A stretch of DNA of 6,914 nt, taken from contig JAZOLH010000052.1 in assembly GCA_045652815.1 (NCBI GenBank), positions 1-6,914 of the forward strand. Reading direction: 5' to 3'. A program made the translations under genes and the position numbers. The notes beneath the pieces are model-generated. The model ran no database searches and was not told where the DNA came from. It saw only the letters and a list, made by a program, of their open reading frames with translations. Of the stretch, positions 1 through 5,758 are shown piece after piece. The DNA comes from UMGS755 sp045652815. GTDB taxonomy: Bacteria > Bacillota > Clostridia > UBA1381 > UBA9506. Position 1 is the first letter of the stretch, and every line of letters starts with the position of its first letter.

Positions 1-1773
1 CAGGTCAAAGGTGCGCTCGTTGGCACGGTAATCATCGGTGTTTAAGCTCATATCGGCGGCCAAAACACCTACTAAGGTGACATTTTCAAAGTCTAGCCCT
101 TTGGTAACCATCTGCGTGCCGATTAAAATATCGGTTTTTTCTTTGCCAAATGTATCTAAAATCTGTTGGTGGGAATTTTTTGCGCCCACCGTATCTAAAT
201 CCATACGTAACACGGATGCATCGGGAAACAGCGCCCGCAGTTCTTCTTCCACCTTTTGGGTACCTGTGCCGAAATGCTTGATATATTGGCTATCGCAATC
301 GGGACAGGTATGGGGATGTTTCATAGTATAACCGCAATAATGGCAGGTTAAAAAATTGTGATTTTTATGGTAAGTCAAAGCAATATCGCAACGGGGACAT
401 TTGGCCACATAACCGCAACTACGGCAGGATACAAAGGTTGAAAATCCGCGTCGGTTTAAAAACAAAATGGTTTGTTCGCCTTTGGAGAGATTTTCTTCAA
501 TATTGTTTAAAAGTTCAGTGGAAAACAAAGAACGGTTACCGCTTGCCAGTTCTTTTCGCATGTCCACTATGGAAACATCGGGAAGCGATGCTTCTTCTCT
601 GGCTCTGGCTGATAAGGTTAACAGTTCATAGCGGCCGGAAAGCGCCTTATAATAACTTTCCACAGAGGGTGTGGCAGAAGACAACACCAAGGGGACGCCT
701 GCCTGCTTGGCACGAACAGCGGCTACTTCGCGGGCGTGGTATGCAGGGGCATTTTGCGCTTTATAAGAACTTTCGTGTTCTTCATCCATCACAATCAAGC
801 CGAGGTTCTCAACGGGTGCAAACACAGCAGAACGAACGCCGATAACAACCCGCGCTTCTCCGCTTTTAATGCGCTTATATTCATCGTTTCGCTCACCCAT
901 AGAAAGTCGGGAATGAAGCACAGCAATTTGCTTGCCGAAACGACCTGCAAAGCGCTCAATCATTTGCGGTGTTAAAGAAATTTCGGGAACTAAAACGATA
1001 GCGGATTTACCCTCTGCCAGCACTTTTTCGATACACTGCAAAAACACCTCAGTTTTGCCGCTACCCGTTACGCCATAGAGCATAAATACGCGGAATGCAT
1101 TGAGGCAATTCGTGATTGCATCAATGGCTTTTTGCTGGGGTGCGGTTGCTTGCAGGGGTTTTGTGGGTTTGATTTTATTATAATCAATGGGGTTGCGGAA
1201 AACCTCGATATCAACGGGTTCAATAACCCCTTTTGTTTGCAGGGTTTTGATAGCTGCGCCGGAGCAAGAGAGCATCATCTGAATATCTGTGTTTGCCACG
1301 AAATCATTCTGCATTAAAAGTTCTATGATGCGAGCCTGCACGGGTGCCTTATCACGAATCTTTTCTAAAACTTCAAAAGCTTCATCGCAGGAGATGGCAA
1401 GGGATGAACCTTTTAAAATCTTGTCAGACACGTTGTTTGAGGATAGACCGAGTCCATATGGAACAACGGTTTTAAGCGCCGCAAGGTAGGTAGAAAAATA
1501 GCGGCGTTTCATAAAGAAAATCAGGTCTAACAGTGTTTCATCAAAAAGGGGCTCTTCGCTGATAATATCGTGAATTTCTTTGGTGTTTTCGGCGTCTGTG
1601 GTGTCAGATAAGCGCACAACATAAGCCTCAATCAACTGATTGCCACGTCCGAAAGGAACTAAAACAACCGAGCCGACGGAAAGCTTACCCAAAAGGCGCT
1701 CGGGGACTTCGTAGTCAAAAAAACGATCCAGCACCCGAGTGGTCTTATTCACGATGACACTTGCAAAAGCCAT
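1..1773 (-). CDS. priA: Primosomal protein N' (PriA replication-restart helicase), C-terminus missing
   Basis: PriA is a superfamily 2 DNA helicase that recognises stalled or repaired replication forks and starts reloading of the replicative helicase. The frame is open from the ATG at 1773 to the window edge (591 codons). It was read directly from the minus strand. In order it shows the N-terminal 3'-DNA-binding domain (VPFGRGN near residue 42), Walker A GVTGSGKT at 234-241, the Walker B box DEEH at 330-333, a zinc-binding insert with all eight cysteines (C450/C453, C459/C462, C477/C480, C490/C493), and the motif V region GTQMVTKGLDF. Helicase motif VI and the C-terminal domain, roughly 140-150 residues by comparison with E. 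coli PriA, lie outside the window. The truncation is therefore an edge effect and not a mutation. No good Shine-Dalgarno precedes the ATG; an in-frame GTG at 1782 is an alternative start. The gene sits 66 bases after recX and is probably co-transcribed with it. Confidence 0.97.
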   Translation of the reverse strand, partial: MAFASVIVNKTTRVLDRFFDYEVPERLLGKLSVGSVVLVPFGRGNQLIEAYVVRLSDTTDAENTKEIHDIISEEPLFDETLLDLIFFMKRRYFSTYLAALKTVVPYGLGLSSNNVSDKILKGSSLAISCDEAFEVLEKIRDKAPVQARIIELLMQNDFVANTDIQMMLSCSGAAIKTLQTKGVIEPVDIEVFRNPIDYNKIKPTKPLQATAPQQKAIDAITNCLNAFRVFMLYGVTGSGKTEVFLQCIEKVLAEGKSAIVLVPEISLTPQMIERFAGRFGKQIAVLHSRLSMGERNDEYKRIKSGEARVVIGVRSAVFAPVENLGLIVMDEEHESSYKAQNAPAYHAREVAAVRAKQAGVPLVLSSATPSVESYYKALSGRYELLTLSARAREEASLPDVSIVDMRKELASGNRSLFSTELLNNIEENLSKGEQTILFLNRRGFSTFVSCRSCGYVAKCPRCDIALTYHKNHNFLTCHYCGYTMKHPHTCPDCDSQYIKHFGTGTQKVEEELRALFPDASVLRMDLDTVGAKNSHQQILDTFGKEKTDILIGTQMVTKGLDFENVTLVGVLAADMSLNTDDYRANERTFDL

Positions 1774-1839
1774 ATCACTCACACTTTTTTATAAGGCAGA
1801 GCCAATTTTTCAATCATCACATGATTAGATGGTTTTATT

Positions 1840-2490
1840 TTAAACCTCTAACCACTCCTCTTCTCCTTCGTCCTGGAGTTTTGACAGGGCCGAGTCGATG
1901 GACTCAGAAGAAAAACCGCGGGACAAAAGATAACGTTTTGCTTTCATTTTGTTGGGAAAGGAAAAGTCGCCGCGAAGCTTCTTTTCCAGAAGTTTAGAAA
2001 CAGTTTCCTGCTCGTTTCCAAGAAGACCTTCATCAGAAAATTCGGCGGCCACCTGTTCTACAATGGCTCTATCAATTCCTTTTCCGCAAAGGTCATATTT
2101 TATTTTGAAAAGCCCGCTTTTGCCGCTTTGCAGGGCGGCTTCTATATAGCGGCGGGCATAACTTTCATCGTCAATATAGCGGTACCCTTTTAAAAAGGCA
2201 ATTACCGCAGTTGTGATTTCGCTATCGCCATAGCGCTCATCAATTTTGCGCGCCATGGCCTTTTCTGTGTAACTGTGTCTGTCGAGTAAATGCAAGGCGT
2301 GTTGCTTGGCTTCAGACAGCAGCACATCCTGACGGATGGACAAAAGAGCACCGTCAGACAGTTCCATGCCAACCTTAAGGTGCAATTTATGCAGGTCAAA
2401 ATCAGACAGACCGAAGGCAAAAACATCGTCAAGATAAACGTTGCTCCGCCCTTTTAACTTTTTTTGCGGTTCGATTTTTGTAATCTTCAT
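1840..2490 (-). CDS. recX: RecX family regulatory protein
   Basis: RecX binds RecA and modulates its filament, usually restraining recombinase and coprotease activity. The 216-residue product is within the usual size range and has the family pattern of three-helix repeats. An A-x-x-LLDRHSYTEKAMARKI segment lies near residues 65-82, followed by the characteristic GYRYIDDESYARRYIEA stretch (about 102-118) and then the KYDLCGKGID helix. The N-terminal MKITKIEPQKK plus VYLDDVFAFGLS is also typical. The ATG at 2490 is supported by CGGAG ending 7 bases upstream (complement of 2498-2501). That ribosome binding site lies inside one arm of a possible hairpin (2496-2522), so translation could be modulated. 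The C-terminus is acidic (DEGEEEWLEV). The gene follows the oxidoreductase beta gene after 115 bases with no convincing promoter of its own, so it may be read through from the upstream operon. Placement beside priA makes a small DNA-repair and replication-restart unit. Confidence 0.93.
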   Translation of the reverse strand: MKITKIEPQKKLKGRSNVYLDDVFAFGLSDFDLHKLHLKVGMELSDGALLSIRQDVLLSEAKQHALHLLDRHSYTEKAMARKIDERYGDSEITTAVIAFLKGYRYIDDESYARRYIEAALQSGKSGLFKIKYDLCGKGIDRAIVEQVAAEFSDEGLLGNEQETVSKLLEKKLRGDFSFPNKMKAKRYLLSRGFSSESIDSALSKLQDEGEEEWLEV

Positions 2491-2605
2491 AACAAGACTC
2501 CGTCACTTAAAAACGGACTGTCACTGAGCAGGAAACGGCTATGCATCCTGATCGGTGGCAGCCCGTTTATGATGATTCGGACATATGCCGACTGAAAATC
2601 AGTCT
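2491..2605 (-). other. Inverted-repeat-rich intergenic region between the oxidoreductase beta gene and recX
   Basis: This 115-base stretch has no coding sequence but an unusual density of complementary arms, read on the minus strand. (1) GACTGA-TTT-TCAGTC at 2590-2604 sits directly after the beta-subunit stop codon. (2) AAACGGGCT (2568-2560) can pair with AGCCGTTT (2540-2533) with one bulged G. (3) CAGGA (2550-2546) can pair with TCCTG (2533-2529). Pairs 2 and 3 interleave and would form an H-type pseudoknot. (4) GAC-AG-TCCGT (2522-2513) can pair with ACGGA-GTC (2503-2496), which covers the recX Shine-Dalgarno. None is followed by a convincing T-tract, so I do not call a standard terminator. 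It could be a structured leader of recX, an mRNA 3' stabilising element, or a copy of an intergenic repeat family. Confidence 0.5.
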
Positions 2606-3343
2606 TTAGAGTTTGTCGCAGTAAACACCCAAGGGATAGTGAGGTAACATATTATCCTGCAGCCATTTCATAGCTTCTTCGGGAGAGAGACCCCAGTTGG
2701 TAGGACAAGTGGAAACCACTTCAACCAAAGAGAAGCCCTTCTTTTCAACCTGAGCAGTAAATGCCTTTTTGATGGCTTTCTTTGCCTGGTTGATGTGTTT
2801 AACGGTATCAACAGCAACACGTTCAATGTAAGCAGGACCATCTAAAGTAGCCAGCATTTCGCTGACACGGATGGGATTACCGTTCGCCTGAGGATTACGG
2901 CCATAAGGCGTAGTCTGGGTTACCTGACCGGGCAATGTGGTCGGTGCCATCTGACCGCCTGTCATGCCGTAGATTGCATTGTTGATAAAGATGATGGTGA
3001 TGTTTTCGCCACGGGCAGCTGCGTGAACAGTTTCAGCAGTACCAATAGCGGCCAAGTCACCATCGCCCTGATAGGTGAAGACAATGTTATCGGGGCTGGT
3101 GCGTTTGATACCGGTTGCAACAGCGGGCGCACGACCGTGAGCCGCTTCAACCATATCACAGTTAAAGTAATCGTAAGCAAAAACGGAGCAACCAACGGGT
3201 GCTACACCAACGGTTTTGCCTTCGAGTTCCAGTTCGTCGATGACTTCTGCAACCAAGCGGTGCACGATACCGTGGGTACAGCCGGGGCAATAATGCAGCG
3301 GCACATCGCACAGCGCGTGGGGCTTTTTAAATACCTGTTTCAT
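2606..3343 (-). CDS. 2-oxoacid:ferredoxin oxidoreductase, beta (TPP-binding) subunit
   Basis: This is the catalytic thiamine-pyrophosphate subunit of an oxidoreductase that decarboxylates a 2-oxoacid, makes an acyl-CoA and reduces ferredoxin. The 245-residue protein carries the TPP/Mg motif GDGD at 93-96 with its partner NN at 121-122. It also has the family signature HGRAPAVATGIKR at 69-81 and cysteines C19, C22, C52 and C213. Their spacing matches the four ligands of the [4Fe-4S] cluster in KOR/VOR-type beta subunits. The start is fixed by AGGAGG nine bases before the ATG, lying inside the last codons of the alpha gene. The alpha stop and beta start share one base (TAATG at 3343), which indicates translational coupling. 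Homologues are labelled VorA or KorB inconsistently, so no symbol is given and the substrate (branched-chain 2-oxoacid or 2-oxoglutarate) is not settled. The gamma-subunit gene usually found near this gene is absent. Confidence 0.94.
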   Translation of the reverse strand: MKQVFKKPHALCDVPLHYCPGCTHGIVHRLVAEVIDELELEGKTVGVAPVGCSVFAYDYFNCDMVEAAHGRAPAVATGIKRTSPDNIVFTYQGDGDLAAIGTAETVHAAARGENITIIFINNAIYGMTGGQMAPTTLPGQVTQTTPYGRNPQANGNPIRVSEMLATLDGPAYIERVAVDTVKHINQAKKAIKKAFTAQVEKKGFSLVEVVSTCPTNWGLSPEEAMKWLQDNMLPHYPLGVYCDKL

Positions 3344-4407
3344 TATGCGATACCTCCTGCAATTTCTTTCATTTTAGCAATAATTTCATTGGGGTAAGGA
3401 ATGTTACCACCGGTGCGACCAAAGAAGTGAACGGGCACTTTAGATTCAACTGCCAGTTTAACATCGTCAACCATCTGACCTAAGCTCATTTCAACGCTCA
3501 GAACAGCTTTCACCTGACCAACATACTGTTTGTATGCTTCGTGGGGGAAAGGCCACAGAGTGATAGGACGAACCAGACCGGCTTTAATGCCCTGCTCGCG
3601 CAGTTCATCAACAGCGTTTTTAGCAATACGTGCAGTAGAACCAAATGCGGTAATCATATATTCAGCATCTTCCATGCAGTAAGTTTCAAACTTGGTTTCG
3701 GTTGCCTCAATCTGCTGATATTTCTTGTTTCTTTCGATAACGATTTTTTCCAGATTATCGGGCTGGATGTAAAGAGAGTTAACAACGTTGTGTTCACGCT
3801 TCATGCCGGTACCGGTACATGCCCAAGTTTTTTCAGGCAGTTCTCTGCCCTTAGGCAGTTCGAAGGTAACGGGTTCCATCATCTGACCCAGCATACCATC
3901 GCCTAAAATCATAACAGGCATTCTGTAAAAATCAGCAAGGTCAAATGCTTCTGCGGTTAAGTTGATGATTTCCTGAACGGAAGAAGGCGCCAGAACAATC
4001 ATCTTGTAGTCGCCGTGACCAAGACCCTTTGTTGCCTGATGATAGTCAGACTGAGAGGGCTGAATGCCGCCTAAACCCGGGCCCGCACGCATGATGTTAA
4101 CCACAACTGCGGGCAGGTCAGCACCTGCTATGTAAGAAATTGCTTCTGCTTTTAAGCTGATACCCGGGGAAGATGATGATGTCATAACGCGGGCACCTGC
4201 TGCAGCAGCACCATAAACCATGTTACAAGCGGAAATTTCACTTTCTGCCTGCAGGAAAACGCCGCCGATTTTGGGCATACGTTTTGCCATGTAAGCAGAG
4301 ATTTCCGTCTGAGGTGTAATCGGATAACCGAAGAAATACCGACAGCCTGATAAAATTGCGGCTTCAGCAATGGCTTCGTTACCCTTTAATAATACCTTTT
4401 CAGCCAT
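3343..4407 (-). CDS. vorB: 2-oxoacid:ferredoxin oxidoreductase, alpha subunit (VorB-like)
   Basis: The alpha subunit binds the TPP pyrimidine side and forms the substrate cavity together with the beta subunit. The 354-residue product begins MAEKVLLKGNEAIAEAA and has the hallmark YPITPQTE at residues 28-35, an LQAESEIS stretch at 52-59 and TSSSSPGISLKAE from 76. The N-terminal pyruvate-ferredoxin-oxidoreductase-type domain spans roughly residues 10-240. The C-terminal transketolase-like domain contains ITAFGSTARIAKNAV and LVRPITLWPFP. Length fits stand-alone alpha subunits of the VorB type; there is no N-terminal gamma domain as found in gamma-alpha fusion enzymes. An ATG nine codons further upstream (4434) is in frame, but GGAG six bases before the ATG at 4407 makes 4407 the clear choice. 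It follows the ferredoxin gene after 95 bases containing hairpins and overlaps the beta gene by one base. The 3-methyl-2-oxobutanoate assignment is by resemblance only. Confidence 0.93.
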   Translation of the reverse strand: MAEKVLLKGNEAIAEAAILSGCRYFFGYPITPQTEISAYMAKRMPKIGGVFLQAESEISACNMVYGAAAAGARVMTSSSSPGISLKAEAISYIAGADLPAVVVNIMRAGPGLGGIQPSQSDYHQATKGLGHGDYKMIVLAPSSVQEIINLTAEAFDLADFYRMPVMILGDGMLGQMMEPVTFELPKGRELPEKTWACTGTGMKREHNVVNSLYIQPDNLEKIVIERNKKYQQIEATETKFETYCMEDAEYMITAFGSTARIAKNAVDELREQGIKAGLVRPITLWPFPHEAYKQYVGQVKAVLSVEMSLGQMVDDVKLAVESKVPVHFFGRTGGNIPYPNEIIAKMKEIAGGIA

Positions 4408-4502
4408 TTTGATCTCCATTCCGCCGCTCCGCACGGCACATATTTGATGTCATTCTCATCTGCGGAGATGTTGATGAGAAAAGCGGGAAGGACTTCCCTG
4501 CT
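4408..4502 (-). promoter_or_regulatory. Structured spacer between ferredoxin and vorB with tandem hairpins and an anti-Shine-Dalgarno loop
   Basis: Ninety-five bases separate two genes that otherwise behave as one operon. On the minus strand the ferredoxin stop is followed at once by hairpin 1 (4502-4482): AGC-(A)-GGGAA, loop GTCC, TTCCC-GCT, followed by TTTTCTC, a weak terminator or attenuator shape. Hairpin 2 follows directly (4480-4453): TTCTCATC, 12-base loop, GATGAGAA, a perfect 8-bp stem. Its loop contains ATCTCC (4469-4464), exactly complementary to the vorB ribosome binding site GGAGAT (4417-4412). A GCCG/CGGC mini-stem lies between (4437-4423 region). The arrangement could set the ratio of ferredoxin to catalytic subunits or protect the upstream message end. 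The pairing is seen in sequence; function is inferred. Confidence 0.45.
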
Positions 4503-4709
4503 TTATTTGAATACTTCGATAACGCAGTCAGGGCAGATGGTGGCACACATTGCGCAGCCGATACATTTTTCCTGCTCAACCACTTCAACGGGACGAAAAC
4601 CCTTTGCGTTCATTCTGTCCTCAGCAACTTTGATAATTTTGTTGGGACAAGCAGTTACACAAAGATAACAACCCTTACATTTTTCTTCGAAAAAAACAAC
4701 CTTTGCCAT
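4503..4709 (-). CDS. Two-cluster 4Fe-4S ferredoxin subunit of the 2-oxoacid oxidoreductase
   Basis: This is a small electron-carrying protein, the delta-type subunit that collects electrons from the catalytic subunits and passes them to free ferredoxin. The 68-residue product has two complete bacterial ferredoxin motifs. CKGCYLCVTACP has cysteines 11, 14, 17 and 21, and CIGCAMCATICP has cysteines 49, 52, 55 and 59. Both are compatible with [4Fe-4S] clusters, and an additional C62 lies just after the second motif. The insert between them (MNAKGFRPVEV) is typical of the ferredoxin encoded beside VorB-type genes. The start at 4709 is chosen because GGAG lies six bases upstream; an in-frame ATG at 4733 would add eight residues and overlap the intergenic hairpin. 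The gene lies 34 bases after the ATPase and 95 bases before vorB on the same strand, so all three are probably one transcript. Confidence 0.93.
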   Translation of the reverse strand: MAKVVFFEEKCKGCYLCVTACPNKIIKVAEDRMNAKGFRPVEVVEQEKCIGCAMCATICPDCVIEVFK

Positions 4710-4725
4710 GTTACACTCCATTTCT

Positions 4726-4739
4726 GTCCACAATTGGAC
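4726..4739 (-). repeat. Small hairpin between the ATPase and ferredoxin genes
   Basis: The perfect inverted repeat GTCCA-ATTG-TGGAC (minus strand) fills most of the 34-base gap between the ATPase stop and the ferredoxin ribosome binding site. The stem is only 5 bp and has no following T-run, so it is unlikely to terminate. It might mark an RNA processing site or be chance. Confidence 0.3.
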
Positions 4740-4743
4740 CGGA

Positions 4744-5418
4744 TTAAAATTGTAACGCCATAAAGCGTTTAATACAAAATGCTTTTTCCCTGTATTCTGC
4801 AGGGAGAGATTCGTAAACCGCCTCGGTCACGGAAATGTAGCGACACGGGATACCGGTTAACGCCTCTGCCTCTTCAACAATCTTTTGACCGCTGAGGGTT
4901 TCATTTACTGTTGTGAGCCCCGCAAGATTGGAACTGTTAACCAGCGCAGTTACTTTCTGACGACTGACGGTTTCAATATCCGTCACCATATCACGGATGG
5001 CTTCAGCATTTGCAGTCATGGGACGGTAGGTGTTAATCACGAATAACATCTCTGTCTCTTCATTGTCAAAATGCTGTTTATAGCGACCGAGAGCAATGGC
5101 ACCATCGTCATCGCCGCCAACGTCAAACACAACCGCCGCTTCTCTATCGGCAAACACGCGGTAGATATCAGATGGCAGTGACGGTACATCCACGTTAGAA
5201 CTTGCATAAGGTGATGCGATAACGGACAGACCCAGTTTAGATAAGGTCTCCGCCGCATCGTTGGTCCGAAAGTACGGATTCACGATATCCAAGTCAACAA
5301 TATACACACGCTCGAAACGTTCTTTGAGTTTTAAAGCGTAGTTAATCGCAAATTCTGTTTTACCACTGCCGTAATGACCGACAATGATGTGTATTCTAGC
5401 ATCTGTGCCCTGTTTCAT
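4744..5418 (-). CDS. SIMIBI-like P-loop ATPase linked to the 2-oxoacid oxidoreductase
   Basis: A 224-residue predicted cytosolic nucleotide-binding protein of unknown exact role. Walker A is GHYGSGKT at residues 14-21. VYIVDLDIVNPYFRTND follows at 38-54, where the acidic DLD after the second strand resembles the MinD/NifH-like (SIMIBI) class, and DVGGDDDGA at 99-107 fits a Walker B/switch II site. VINTYRPM and VNSSNLA later in the protein fit base-recognition strands. It lacks the usual deviant Walker A lysine (KGG) of ParA/MinD proteins. It has no transmembrane segment and no metal-binding CxxC. The start is fixed by AAAGGAG five bases upstream and by a good promoter just before it. As first gene of the operon it precedes the ferredoxin by 34 bases, which suggests a link to assembly, metal-cofactor loading or regulation of the oxidoreductase. 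That link is inference from context. Confidence 0.85.
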   Translation of the reverse strand: MKQGTDARIHIIVGHYGSGKTEFAINYALKLKERFERVYIVDLDIVNPYFRTNDAAETLSKLGLSVIASPYASSNVDVPSLPSDIYRVFADREAAVVFDVGGDDDGAIALGRYKQHFDNEETEMLFVINTYRPMTANAEAIRDMVTDIETVSRQKVTALVNSSNLAGLTTVNETLSGQKIVEEAEALTGIPCRYISVTEAVYESLPAEYREKAFCIKRFMALQF

Positions 5419-5452
5419 AGGCGCTCCTTTGATAAAAATAATTACTTATAAT

Positions 5453-5481
5453 ATTATAACATATATTTATATATTTGTACA
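5453..5481 (-). promoter_or_regulatory. Promoter for the ATPase-ferredoxin-vorB-beta operon
   Basis: On the minus strand a consensus -10 TATAAT (5458-5453) is preceded by TGT, giving an extended -10. A -35-like TGTACA (5481-5476, four of six matches to TTGACA) lies at the ideal 17-base spacing. Transcription would begin about 25-30 bases before the ATPase ATG at 5418. The -35 almost abuts the T-tract of the upstream terminator (5484-5513), so the operon is insulated from the small gene before it. Confidence 0.7.
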
Positions 5482-5483
5482 GT

Positions 5484-5513
5484 AAAAAAACAAAGAAAAC
5501 GACAATTTCTTTG
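5484..5513 (-). terminator. Rho-independent terminator after the 37-aa membrane protein gene
   Basis: Minus strand: perfect 8-bp stem CAAAGAAA / TTTCTTTG with a 7-base loop, followed immediately by seven T residues (complement of 5484-5490). It lies 9 bases after the stop codon of the small gene. The stem is AT-rich but the T-tract is strong. A near T7 run on the other side (5518-5524) would let it work weakly in the plus direction too. Confidence 0.75.
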
Positions 5514-5522
5514 ATAATTTTT

Positions 5523-5636
5523 TTAAAATACGCCCTGCAGACTCCAAAAGATAGATACAATCACGGTAGAAAGTAATGCAATAGCGCAAATCAGGGCAAT
5601 AATCCGCATTAAAAGAGAACGATTTTGGTTTTTCAT
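5523..5636 (-). CDS. Small (37 aa) single-span membrane protein, unknown function
   Basis: This is a short reading frame on the minus strand: MKNQNRSLLMRIIALI at the start, then CAIALLSTVIVSIFW, ending SLQGVF and a TAA stop. It has a basic N-terminus (K2, R6, R11) followed by about 21 hydrophobic residues, as expected for one membrane helix with the N-terminus inside. Several independent signs support expression. AGGAG lies 11 bases upstream (a slightly long spacing), an extended -10 (TGCTATAAT) lies about 25 bases before the ATG, and a rho-independent terminator begins 9 bases after the stop. It is therefore a self-contained transcription unit. I do not recognise the family. Its size and shape resemble short Bacillota membrane proteins of the DUF4044 kind, but no signature proves it. 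It stands divergent to the DUF421 gene. Confidence 0.7.
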   Translation of the reverse strand: MKNQNRSLLMRIIALICAIALLSTVIVSIFWSLQGVF

Positions 5637-5660
5637 AGATGTATTCACTCCTTTTTTATC

Positions 5661-5669
5661 ATTATAGCA
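5661..5669 (-). promoter_or_regulatory. Extended -10 promoter element for the 37-aa membrane protein gene
   Basis: The minus strand reads TGC-TATAAT here, a perfect -10 hexamer with a TGn extension, 24 bases before the ATG at 5636. No good -35 is visible at 16-18 bases, which is common for extended -10 promoters. Confidence 0.6.
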
Positions 5670-5681
5670 CAGACATATTAC

Positions 5682-5716
5682 AAAAATATGAATTTCCGCG
5701 GTATTTGTATATTTTT
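5682..5716. repeat. Inverted repeat in the divergent intergenic region, possible operator or leader hairpin
   Basis: AAAAATAT (5682-5689) and ATATTTTT (5709-5716) are perfect complementary arms placed almost symmetrically around the palindrome CCGCGG (5696-5701). It lies between the divergent promoter region of the small gene and the DUF421 gene, where a regulator of either could bind. The arms are AT-rich, so chance is a real alternative. Confidence 0.3.
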
Positions 5717-5734
5717 CTGAAGATTGAATACACT
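5705..5734 (+). promoter_or_regulatory. Weak candidate promoter for the DUF421-DUF4363 operon
   Basis: TTGTAT (5705-5710) and TACACT (5729-5734) lie 18 bases apart, about 25 bases before the DUF421 start. Each hexamer matches consensus at only three or four positions. No better candidate was seen in the 122-base divergent gap. Confidence 0.25.
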
Positions 5735-5758
5735 ATCAAAACACAGAAAGGAGATGGA

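Noticed and set aside
38..1489. Several plus-strand open frames (for example 438-845 and 1132-1317)
   Set aside because: They lie antisense to the clear PriA coding frame with all its helicase and zinc motifs, lack family resemblance and are shadow frames.
1..1773. priA as a pseudogene, since the stop is missing
   Set aside because: The frame is uninterrupted to the window edge and all expected motifs up to motif V are intact. Only the window boundary cuts it.
1779..1817. 12-aa frame between recX and priA as a gene
   Set aside because: It has no ribosome binding site, no recognisable product and very small size; kept only as a possible coupling leader.
2590..2604. GACTGA-TTT-TCAGTC as a rho-independent terminator for the oxidoreductase operon
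   Set aside because: The stem is only 6 bp and no T-tract follows on the minus strand, so it does not fit a standard terminator.
4408..4434. Upstream ATG start for vorB at 4434
   Set aside because: It has no suitable ribosome binding site, and the extra residues would consume the GGAG that serves the ATG at 4407.
5639..5758. Longer form of the DUF421 protein starting at 5639
   Set aside because: The extra 40 residues lie in AT-rich promoter and inverted-repeat sequence, have no ribosome binding site and do not resemble the family N-terminus. AAAGGAG directly before 5759 supports the shorter form.
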